DNA of 64,000 nucleotides from Burkholderia sp. OK233 (GTDB taxonomy: Bacteria; Pseudomonadota; Gammaproteobacteria; Burkholderiales; Burkholderiaceae), in assembly GCF_900230185.1 (NCBI RefSeq), contig NZ_OCSR01000002.1, positions 186,001 through 250,000 on the forward strand, written 5' to 3'. Shown piece after piece: positions 45,073 to 54,900 of the stretch. Below the pieces are notes generated by a model. It did not search any database. It was not told the origin of the DNA and was given only the letters and a program-made list of their open reading frames with translations. Both the position numbers and the translations under genes were made by a program. Position 1 is the stretch's first letter. Each line of letters begins with the position of its first letter.

Positions 45073-45420
45073 ATGCGCTTCGAAGCATTTTCCTTTGGTT
45101 GCATCCGTATTGATGGCGTCACCTACCAGCATGACGTGGTGATCGACCACGGGCAGGTTCGCAAACGCAAGAAGAAGCCATCTAGGGCGTTCCGCGAGAC
45201 CTTTGGGCACACGCCGCTGTCAGTGGCGGAGGACATACCCTGGAAATGCCGGCGGCTGGTGATTGGCACCGGCACCGGGGCGTTACCGGTGATGGAAGAG
45301 GTGAAGCACGAGGCCCGGCTTCGGCAAGTCGAACTGGTTATCCTGCCGACGGCAGAAGCCATCGCCAGACTGAAGGAGCATGCCGACGAGACCAACGCGA
45401 TTCTGCATGTCACGTGCTAG
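45073..45420 (+). CDS. Mth938-like domain protein (DUF498/NDUFAF3 type)
   Basis: 115 residues. Highly conserved family body: GCIRIDGVTYQHDVVIDHGQ, HTPLSVAEDIPW, RRLVIGTGTGALPVMEEV, ELVILPTAEAIARLKEH and TNAILHVTC. The CGGAG six bases upstream favours ATG 45073; a GTG at 45040 is an alternative. Relatives include a mitochondrial complex I assembly factor; the bacterial role is undefined. It is intact although flanked by an IS21 fragment and a propeller-gene fragment. Confidence 0.82.
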   Translation: MRFEAFSFGCIRIDGVTYQHDVVIDHGQVRKRKKKPSRAFRETFGHTPLSVAEDIPWKCRRLVIGTGTGALPVMEEVKHEARLRQVELVILPTAEAIARLKEHADETNAILHVTC

Positions 45421-45800
45421 GTCATTTGGCGCGGTGTGAATTTACATTGAAACTGAGCAGCATTTAGCATGTCAGGCGAGCCCGTCCATCACGGGTCACG
45501 CGGTCAGCCGTCTCGAAATCCGATCCGTCGACGTTGGGCCAGTCCTCAACAGCATGAAGCGCCGTACGCTGCTCGCCTTCCATCGCCAGTTCACGTACGC
45601 GACGCACCAGCGCCCGCTGATGAGGATCGCCTCGAGCGGAAAGTGGAGTCGCTTCAGTGTGCCCTGGGTGGCTCTCATCGTTTGGCCGACAGCCCGACTG
45701 AAACGCCACAGGTCGCCAGAAAGCCTTGTCGCGAAGCGCCTGGCGGGCGACCTTGTCTCGGCGCTTTTGCAGCAGGGTGGCGGGCAGCCCCGTTATAGGC

Positions 45801-45980
45801 AACGCCAGCGCGGATGGCAAGACGTTGTGGCTATCCGGCCGGTTCGACGACGTGGTCTACGCGACCGACACGACGACCGGCGCGGTCAAGTCCATTCCGG
45901 TTGGGATGGAGCCGCACGGACTCACAGTCTGGCCGCAGCCCGGGCGTTATTCGCTGGACCACACCGGGAATATGCGTTAG
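45801..45980 (+). pseudogene. C-terminal blade of a YncE/YVTN-type beta-propeller protein
   Basis: NASADGKTLWLSGRFDDVVY, then AIDTTTGAVKS-like sequence and IPVGMEPHGLTVWPQPGRYS are the last propeller repeats, ending at TAG 45978-45980. No coding continuity upstream of about 45800. Most of 45421-45800 holds no gene I can support. Confidence 0.6.
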
Positions 45981-46084
45981 CCGGCGACTCGCGACGTCGT
46001 GCAAGAGCCCTCTCGCAAGGAGGCCAAAGCGTTACGCCGTCGCCTTCACTGCAGATTCCATCGCGCTCAGACCCCGATCGAACA

Positions 46085-46708
46085 CTGTCGCGCGATCGGG
46101 TCGTTGCCGCCTTCGATTTCGACGGCACCATCACCACGTCCGACAGCCTCCGTGATTTTGTGCATTACACGGTCGGCCGTCCGCGATTGATCTATGGCGC
46201 GATTTGCGCGGCGCCTTGGATGGCTGGCATGCTGATCGGCACGTGCGACCGAGGCACCGCGAAAGCTCATTTTCTTGCCGCGACGATCGGCGCCATGACC
46301 CGGCGCAAACTGGAAGACGCGGCGCAGCAATACGTGGCTCAGAGATTGCCGAAGCTCATTCGGCCTGAAATGGCCGCGCGAGTCCAGGAGCATAAGCGCC
46401 GTGGCCATCAACTCGTGCTGGTCAGCGCGTCGCCGGCGCTCTACCTGAAGGTTTGGGCTACGGTTGCGGGATTCGACGCGGTACTGGCAACCGAGCTCGA
46501 ATTTCACGACGACCGCTTTTCTGGTCACCTAGCTTCCCCGAATTGCTGGGGACCGGAAAAAGTGCGGAGACTGCAACAATGGTTCCGCGGCGATCAGCCT
46601 CGTGTGCTCTATGCCTATGGCGATAGTCAAGGTGACCGGGAAATGCTCGCGCTTGCCGACCATGCATGGCTGCGCGGCCACGGTGAAATGCCTCCCATCG
46701 ATGCATAG
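46085..46708 (+). CDS. HAD-IB family phosphatase (start uncertain)
   Basis: About 207 residues. HAD motifs are intact: DFDGTITTSDSL (nucleophile Asp), LVLVSASPALY (motif II), GPEKVRRLQ (Lys) and GDSQGDREML (motif IV). This subfamily dephosphorylates small substrates such as phospholipid head groups or phosphoserine. Relatives start a few residues before DFDG, but no ATG or GTG is there; the nearest in-frame candidate is CTG 46085, while AAGGAGG lies at 46016-46022. The true start may have been lost to rearrangement. Confidence 0.7.
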   Translation: MSRDRVVAAFDFDGTITTSDSLRDFVHYTVGRPRLIYGAICAAPWMAGMLIGTCDRGTAKAHFLAATIGAMTRRKLEDAAQQYVAQRLPKLIRPEMAARVQEHKRRGHQLVLVSASPALYLKVWATVAGFDAVLATELEFHDDRFSGHLASPNCWGPEKVRRLQQWFRGDQPRVLYAYGDSQGDREMLALADHAWLRGHGEMPPIDA

Positions 46709-46928
46709 CGGGAAGCGCCACCGTAATAGTCCCGGCATTCCCCCTTAGTCGGGTATCCATGATAGAGAGTTATTGACGAGAACCGACCTCTGGCGGGGCT
46801 CCCCTCGGGACAATCATGGATCGTACACATCGCGACGCCACGGTGAAGCTTCATTCAGGAGGTGCTGTTTGCACCGAAGGAGTGGCGGCTGCAACTCGCC
46901 CTCCGCCCGTTCACCCGGCGCCCCACCT

Positions 46929-47402
46929 TCATCCCAACAGCGTTTTTCGCTCCTGAAGAGCTAGTGCAGTAGGAAGGTTATTGGCCGCGAGTGTTGCGGC
47001 GATCCCAACGAGCGCCTGTTGAGCCTCGTGGTCCTTGACCAAGGTGCATGCGATCTGACTAAACGTCGTGTTGAGAAGCTCGATGAGGGCACAACCGGGG
47101 TTGTCTCGATACCAGAACCTGGACGTATTTTGCGCCTTGAGCAAGGCAGCAATCCACCTCAACCCGTCAAGGCGAAGCGGTACACCAAAATCCGCCACCA
47201 AGAAGTAGCAGAAGCGTCTGCCGCAATCTTCGTCGCGGCCCATATAAAGGTGCGCCCAGCGCTCGTAGAGGTCGAGCATCCGCAGGAGCGCACGGCGGGT
47301 CCCAACCGGTCGTGGGTTGGCAGAAACAAAATTATGCAAACCGACGAAGGCGGAGAGTTCATTGTCCGCTGATCGATTGCGGATTTTCCATAAAAGAAAT
47401 GA
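46929..47402 (-). pseudogene. Truncated hypothetical protein, C-terminal part
   Basis: The open frame begins after a stop at 47403-47405, without a start codon of quality (TTG 47339 at best), and reads SFLWKIRNRSADNELSAFVG through YERWAHLYMGRDEDCGRRFC to QERKTLLG. It looks protein-like but lacks an N-terminus, so it is probably the end of a longer gene. No family recognised. Base composition is lower in GC than the neighbouring genes. Confidence 0.4.
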
Positions 47403-47975
47403 TCAACCGGACTGGTACGTTTTGAAGTGTTGCGTTTTTCGGGCATCCGGCGACGGTAGCTCAAGGCTTTCAGCCGGATTCTGCGCAACAGAAACGGCCA
47501 CGCGTGCGACGCAACGGTTCCTGTTGGTTTTTCCTTGCAAAACTTCACACAGGCTTCGATAAACGCTGACATTCGCCGTTCATTTTGTCGCGCAAGACCT
47601 CGCCACAGGTGCCAAGAATTGAATCTCGAACGGTTGCTCGTTTGTTGGGCTCCTGTAAAAGCTCACCGGTAACCGCGTTGGCGAGGCGGCGATAAGTGCC
47701 TTCCGGACATTCGCACCTCAGTAGCCGCAAATGTCATCAGGTTTCACCGCAAGGGGATGTGAACTTCCCACAGATTCAAGATGTGGCGAGGCCCGGTTAA
47801 CAGTTCGAACGACAACGAATGGTTGCCAGTCCTGCCTGAGTTATGTAACAGCACCGATACCAAATCTGCCGCGCTTCGGACGCAAAAAGGGCGCGGCAGG
47901 TCGACCTTGATTTTCGTCATTTCATAAGACAATATACCCAGCGCCACAGTGAATCTGGCGATAGGGGAAAATGAA
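47403..47975. other. Region upstream of the DHHV-repeat/rhs unit, with candidate promoter
   Basis: No gene supported. TTGATT at 47907-47912 and CAATAT at 47930-47935 (17-base spacing) could be the promoter for the next two genes. The stretch is less GC-rich than both flanks. Confidence 0.4.
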
Positions 47976-48857
47976 ATGGCCCTCGAAATACAAAGTCAAA
48001 ACGTCGTCCTGAACGGCGGATCCACGCCATTCAACTTCAGCAATCCCGTCACTCAATTCCTCGCTGGTGTCGCCTCGTTCCAGTTGTCGTACGGGAGCGA
48101 AGATCACCACGTCGAAGAAATGAGTATTCAGCTGACGACGAACAAGCCGTCCAGCAATCAGGTCAACGTGGGCGCCAATGCGGTGTTGCAGGACGCGTCG
48201 GGCCACAACATCGACCTCAGCGCGTCGTACGTCACCGTCACTGTCATCGCCTGGACGGGCAGTCCAACGACCTTTGTCCTGCTGAGCCCGTCATTCACCG
48301 TTCAGAACGACAGCCAAAGCAGCGGCATCACGCTGCCCGCCGCAAACGACACCTATTTGCAAGCCGTAGTTGGTGGCTTCTATCTCAGCTACGGCGACAC
48401 GGATCATCACGTCAACCTTGTCGAAACCTCGGTAAGCGCATCGCAATCGGGCAATATCGGCTTTATCTCCGCGACTGCCGGCATGAACGATGCTTCGGGC
48501 AACAAGGCCGTCAACCCGAGCACGAACGGATCGCTCATCGCCACGTCGCTCTCCGCCCCGGGCTTCGTCATCGTCCCGTATCAAGGGCAATCGACGAACA
48601 ACCCCACGATTTCGATGGGCACCCCGATCAGCGCCGCGGTCAGCTTCCTCACCGGCTTCCATGTGCAATATGCCGACTCCGACGACCATCACGTCCAGGC
48701 GATTGGTGCGGGTCCCAACAAGACGTGGGTCGATTCGAGCAATTCAAGTTCTGCGCAGACGACCGGCGTCTGGGCATGGATGTACGACGACTCGGACAAC
48801 AATCAGGACAACAGCAACAGTTATGCGTCCATCGTCGTAGTCGGCCTTTCAGCTTAG
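47976..48857 (+). CDS. Protein with three DHHV repeats, unknown family
   Basis: 293 residues. Three repeat units of roughly 90 residues each contain an aromatic-rich strand ending in DHHV: FQLSYGSEDHHVEEM (about 40), FYLSYGDTDHHVNLV (about 140), FHVQYADSDDHHVQAI (about 230). Surroundings are strand-rich and Ser/Thr/Asn-rich, suggesting beta sandwiches; the Asp-His-His cluster could bind metal. No signal peptide. AGGGG lies before ATG 47976; a GTG at 47949 is an alternative. The giant rhs gene follows 57 bases later, so the two form an operon and probably work together. Confidence 0.6.
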   Translation: MALEIQSQNVVLNGGSTPFNFSNPVTQFLAGVASFQLSYGSEDHHVEEMSIQLTTNKPSSNQVNVGANAVLQDASGHNIDLSASYVTVTVIAWTGSPTTFVLLSPSFTVQNDSQSSGITLPAANDTYLQAVVGGFYLSYGDTDHHVNLVETSVSASQSGNIGFISATAGMNDASGNKAVNPSTNGSLIATSLSAPGFVIVPYQGQSTNNPTISMGTPISAAVSFLTGFHVQYADSDDHHVQAIGAGPNKTWVDSSNSSSAQTTGVWAWMYDDSDNNQDNSNSYASIVVVGLSA

Positions 48858-48914
48858 CGCTGAGCCGGAATAAGAAGCATCTCTGCTCGCCCTGCCAGAT
48901 CGAAGGAGCCCATC

Positions 48915-51900
48915 ATGACTGCGGATTCCGACAATTCGCAGATCCCCGCCATTCGCTCGTTTCAGTTTGATTCAAATGGCGTCGGGGATCTGCGCAGCAG
49001 CGTCAATCTGTTTCGTGGCGACATCAATTTCACGCAGACATTGCTGTCGATGCCCGGACGCCGCACCGGCGACAACCTGGATCTGAGCGTCGCGCTCCTG
49101 TATCAGAGCAATGTCTATGAGGATGCGATCACCTGGAACCGTGACGCGCCGACCAGCACGCTCGGCCTCGGCTGGAGCATGCCGGTGCCGACGATCGTTC
49201 TCAACGACGGGGGATCCCTCGTCGCGGCCACGCGTAGCTACAGCTACGTCAGCCAGAGCATCTCCACCGACCTCGCACGCGAGCCGGACAATCCGTTCGT
49301 CCTTTCGATGGACGGCTCGCTGGCTGCGTTACTCAGCAACGACGCAACGGTTCCTGCAGCAATCGTCTCGGCCTTCGGCGTGCTCGGCATCCCGTTGTCG
49401 GCGAACGCGCTGGTCACCGTCACGGGCTCGTCCCAATGGCTCGTGACCGACGACGACAATCAACAGCTTTTCAATTTCGTGCTCGACGGTATCGATCTGG
49501 ATGTCTTCGACGGAGGGGAGTCGTACCAGCTCGTCGACTACGAGTTCTGGAAGATTCTTTACTACCCCTGCTACGAGCGCTGGGTGATCGTCAAGAACAA
49601 CGGTCTGAGGCTGTCGTTCGGTGGTGTGTCGGCGAACACGAGTCAAGGCTACGCGACAGCCGTCGGCAACAGTGTCGAATGGGGCGTACGCTGGTCGTCG
49701 GGCATTGACGCATCGGGCGCACCCGTTGCGCTGTGGCAGGGCGACAGCGCGCGGACCGACGGCCAGGTCCAGTACGCCTGTGCCTGGCACCTTTGCCAGG
49801 TCACGAATGTATGGGGCGACTCGGTCAGCTACCACTACAACGACTGGCCACGGCTGTCTGATGGTTTGCTGCCGTCCGTCGAACAGCGCGTGGGCCAAAA
49901 CGGTCTGCCCTATACGAAAGCGTGCTACCTGACCGGAATGACCGACGTGTTCGGACGGACGGTGGGGTTCATTTACGGCGAGAAGGAATGGAGCAACACC
50001 ACGCCGGAGAGCCCGCGCGAATATGCGGACCCGCACAAAGCAGTACCGAACACCAACGCGAACGCCTATCAGGACCAGTACGAAACGCTGTATCTGCAAG
50101 GCATCACGGTCCAGGATACGGGCGGCGCAACGCTGTTCAGCTTCACCCTGGCGTACCAGCCCTCCAGTCCGGCGGGTGGTGCGGGCAGTCCGGTCGGCAA
50201 CGTGACGTCCTCCAAGGGCGAACTGTTCGGCGATACCTGTAAACGTTTTCTCACCGGCATCACATTCACCAATGCGGGCGGCGCCAGCCTCCCGGGTCTC
50301 GTGTTCGACTACTATTTCGACGCGACCGAGGACGGCGCGAGTCCGGGCGCCCTCAAGTCCATCACGTACAGCCAGGGCGCGACGGCGACGTACAGTTACG
50401 CGAAGCAATCGCTCGATATCTGTAACCGCTCGTACACCGTTTCACCGCCCTCCGGCGAGACGTTCGCCGGCGCCGCGCCTCGCGTGTTCTTCGGCGACGG
50501 CTACGCTGTGGTGACGTGGTACTCGACGGCATACGGCGCGTTGTCACTGCAGGTGTACAGCTGGCTCGGCAACTGGCAACTGTGGCAACCCACCAGCGAT
50601 AGCGTGATCTTCAGCAACAAGGCAGCAGGGCTTGATCTGACCACCCTCGACGTGATCGCCTGCGAAGATTTCTTTGCGCTGTCGATCGTGCCGGGCGACG
50701 GCCTGGACAACACCACCGTCTACGTCTTCCAGAAAGACAACGCACGCCCCTCACAGTGGGTCGCGGCAACGATCGACGGCACGCAGACCGGCTTGAACAC
50801 ACCAAGCCTCACCTACTCCGGAGCCAATGGCGACGTGGTACTGACGGGCGGCAGCACGTTCCTGATCGCGGCCGTCGCGAACCTCGTGAACGGGACGACG
50901 TCCTATGATCGTGTCACCTGGCGCTGGACCGATGCCGCCTGGACGCGCGAAAGTTTTCCGCCGCAACAACAGCAACTGACGGTGATCGCCTACAACGAGT
51001 ACTACCTGTTACTCGACCTACAGGGGAACGTCGCTCTTTTCGCGCTCGACGCCTGCCTCAACTGGAACGCCGCGGCGACGCTGCAGATACCAGACTTTTC
51101 CGCGTCCGACCCGGCCAACATCGCACTGACGCCCTCCGACTCTTTCGTGCTGGTCAGTAACCTGACCTCGCCGGGCACCACGCAGATCGCCTACACGCTG
51201 ACGATCGTTCAATGGGATGAGCTGTACCGTCCGTTGTTGCCCGTACCATCGTTCAGCTTTGTCGACGTGATGGACAGCAGCTACCCGACAAGCTGGATCG
51301 CCGGCGTCGACAGCAATGGTCTCGTCGCCGTCGCCGGACATGTGCTGCGTTTCAATGGCGCCACGTGGCTGGAGAATGACGGCCTGAACGTGTCGTATGC
51401 CCCATCCGGCCTGCAGCAGCGCTACGCGTATGGGCCGGACTACGCAGCACAGATTCTCGCCTACCCGGACGGCGGAGGCGACACGACGGCACAGGTGCTG
51501 TCGTTCGATCCGAATACCGATTGCGCGACATGGACGCGCGCGCCGGTCACGCCCACCCAGACCTTGACGGGTTCGACGGCGTTCGGTGCGACTTCCAACT
51601 GGCCTTCGAGTGGCGGCACAGACTGGCTGACCCTCGGACAGTATCTGTACTTCCGGAACACCGCGTGCAACTGGGACAGCGTCATGCAACGCAACCCGCG
51701 CGCCGACGTAGAGGCGCTCGTCAATCAGGTGCTTGGCGGCGACGGCGGCTATGTACTAAACGCGGAAGCGGTGATTGACGAAGCACCGGACTTTCTCGCG
51801 TATTTCGTCTTCGATGCCGCTGCCGACAGCGGCGATCAGGTTGCGGCCACCATGCTGCGCAACGGCAGCGTATCGGTAAAAGCGCAACCGTTCGCCCAAC

Positions 51901-54900
51901 AGCGAATCTATACGAGTGCCGAAGGCGACACAGGCGCGGGAACCTACCCCGGCGGAGAAGGCATGTTCGTCGCCTATCCCGGCGCCGACGGCGATTTCGA
52001 CAACGCCTCGCAGATCATCCTGCACGCCTACGCGGGCGATGCCGTAGAAGGCAATCTGATTCACTATGCCGTCACGGGTCTTGCCGTCGACAACGGTCTC
52101 GGTCAGACAAGCGCCTACAGCTTCATACCGGACGCGCATTCAGCAGCGTGCGACCCGACAGGCAAGGTCTTCAAGTATTACGAGTCGACCGTCTACCCCG
52201 GTACCAGCGATTCGTCCCAACCGACGTTTGGGTGGACGGTCAACCGCTACCTGAATGGCCTGAAGGTTCTCGACGGCGCCGACTTCTACAACATGCTCGA
52301 CGGGCAGTTGCATCAGGAGCAAACGTACGACGCGAGCGGCAATCTGCTTGCTCAATCCACCACCGGATGGGAAGTCTATGTGACACGCGCGTCCTCGACT
52401 AACGATCCTCAGGCTTCCGTATTGAATCTGAAGGGCGGCTTCCTGTGCCAGACCCGTCAGACGCGCATCGAGGATGGTGTCACGAGTACACAGAAATCAC
52501 GCTATGTCGACAATGGATTTACCGCACCATTCTCCGGCCAGGTGGTGTCAAGCCGCACCACGACATACGGCGGCACAGGTCAGCTCGAGACGTTTACGGT
52601 GGACGCGCTCTACGCGTATCAAGCCGACGATGCGGACGTGTCGGCTGCCATGTTCGCGACGCACCGTTTCAGCGATGTCGCGCAACAGGTCACGTACTGG
52701 GAGCGCGAAGGCGGTAGCCGCGTGGTTTCGCAAGCCACTGCCAGCACGTTCGCGAGCTTTGCCTGTGCATACAGCGGCGACGTGCTGGTGCCTGCCAAAT
52801 CGGGCGATTTCGTGTGGGACGGCACGGGCCACATTCCGTTTCCGTTCGGCAACTACGAGACGGGTGTGGCACCAAAAGGCTGGCTGCCGTCGAATTTTCT
52901 GCTTGCCTACACGCCATACGGTCAGTCCGCGCAAACGCAGAACCCGACCGGTGTCGTGCAATCGACGCTGTACGACACCGATTCGACGTTTGCGGTTGCG
53001 CTGTTCACCAACGCGTCGCTGGCAGACGGCGAGTGCGCGTACCTTGGTTTCGAAAGTTACGAGTCGGCTGACGGCTGGAGCGTCAGCGGCAGCAAGCTGG
53101 TGAACGGCGACGCGCACACCGGCACGGCCAGTCTCGGGCTTGGCGCCCAAGGCGAAGGATTGCTATCGGTCGGGATAACGCCGCCCAACATTGACACCAC
53201 GTATCTCCTCGGCTTCTGGTACAAGACGTCGTCCGGGTTCACCCCGACCACCGGCACCGGCTTCAGCGTCACCGTCACCGTGGACGGCGTCGCAGGCTCA
53301 CCGCTGAATGCGGCGTTCGCGGACACGGGCGGCATATGGGTCTACCAGACGCTCGGCATTCCGATCAAAGCCGGACAGCATGGCGTCACGCTGAGTGTTG
53401 CCGCCGCCAACAACAGCAGCGATGTCGTGCTGCTCGACGACATCTTCGTGGCGCCGTTGCTCGGCAAGGTGGCGGTGCGCATCTACGATCCGTCGTATCG
53501 CTTGCTCACCGCGACGCTCGACGCGGCGGGCACTACCATCCGCCGTCTCTACAATGGGTTCCAGCGCCTTACCGCGACGACCGGCGCCGACGAGCAGGTG
53601 AAGACCATGTCGGTGGCGTTTCTATCGCGCGAAGGCAACGCCGGCGACACGTTCGACGCCAGCGCACCGAACGCGGACCTGTCGTTGAGCCCCGCGGACG
53701 GCGGCGTACTCGAGACGTTTCTGAACGGCGACGAATGGCAGCAACACTGGTCGGCAGGCAACTATCCCGGCAACTGGAATCGTACGAACGGCACGCTACA
53801 ACACACCGCGACGAGTCCCGATACGCTGAGCTGGCAAGGCGGCAATGTCGGCGAGGCGGCGAGCACCGCGCTTTACTTCGAGCTGGCGACGAATGGCACG
53901 CTCGCCGGGCCGCTCGGTGTGACTTTCGGGTCCGGGTACACGATCGCGTTTGATCCTTCCAGCGGGTTCTCGTTCGACGCGCCGGACGGCAGCACCGTGC
54001 AAAGCCCGCTTGGCACGCCACCGGACGTGCCGGAGCAGTGGCTGCTCGTCATGGGCGACAGCAATGTGCTCTTCTTCGGCGATGGGCAACTGCTGTTCAG
54101 CGTGCCCCTCGCCTGTGGCGATCCGGGCGTCGTCTGTCTGTCGACCGGCCCTAACACGCTCGCGTTATCGAATCTGGCGATGCTGGCCGGCCCGCGCTTG
54201 AGCGTCGGATTCCGCGATGGCTCCGGCCAGAAATGCCAGACGCACCAATGGCTCGGCAGCGATGCGGTCATCTCCGCGGTCATCCCCGACGCGCTCGGGC
54301 GCACGCTGGCCATCACGCGGCTTGCGCCCGCGAGCTTCGGCACTGGCGCGGCGCTGCCTCTCTTGAGCTTCCATGCCGGCTTCGTCGATGTCAACGCTTT
54401 CCTCGCGTCGACGCAGGATGCCTGGGTCATGACGGGCGACATCGCCGATTACTACGCCGGACAGAGTGAGGGCCCCGTGAGCCGCTCCAACGACGAAGGC
54501 TATCCCTACTATGGGTATCGCTTCGAAGCATCGCCACGCCGGCGCCGCGTCGAACAGGGTGTGCCCGGCAAGAACTACGCCGTACACGATCTGAAGGAAA
54601 CCACGCTGCTAACCCGTCAGACGACGCAGATAAGCTTCGGCGCAAACACGGGCGACGCATTCGGGTTGCCCGAAAACTACGTCACACAAACGGTGACGAG
54701 CCCCGTGAAAAACCAGTTGATGTCTCTGCGCGACACGAAGGGGCGCGATGTCGCTGCGAGCATCAGCGACGAGACGGGCGCGGTGTCGGGACAGAGCCTC
54801 GCCAGTGTGGATTTCACTGCGTCGACGAGCATCACGTCGATCAACGAGCCCAACAGCTTCACGAACTCGCCGCAATCGGACTCCCCCGCCTTCGCGTCAC

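Noticed and set aside
45464..45820. Minus-strand frame of 118 codons in the debris region
   Set aside because: Somewhat protein-like, but no start site of quality and no family resemblance.
47744..47920. Minus-strand small ORF starting MTKIKVDLPRPF
   Set aside because: No ribosome binding site, and it lies over the likely promoter region of the DHHV/rhs unit; too weak to list.
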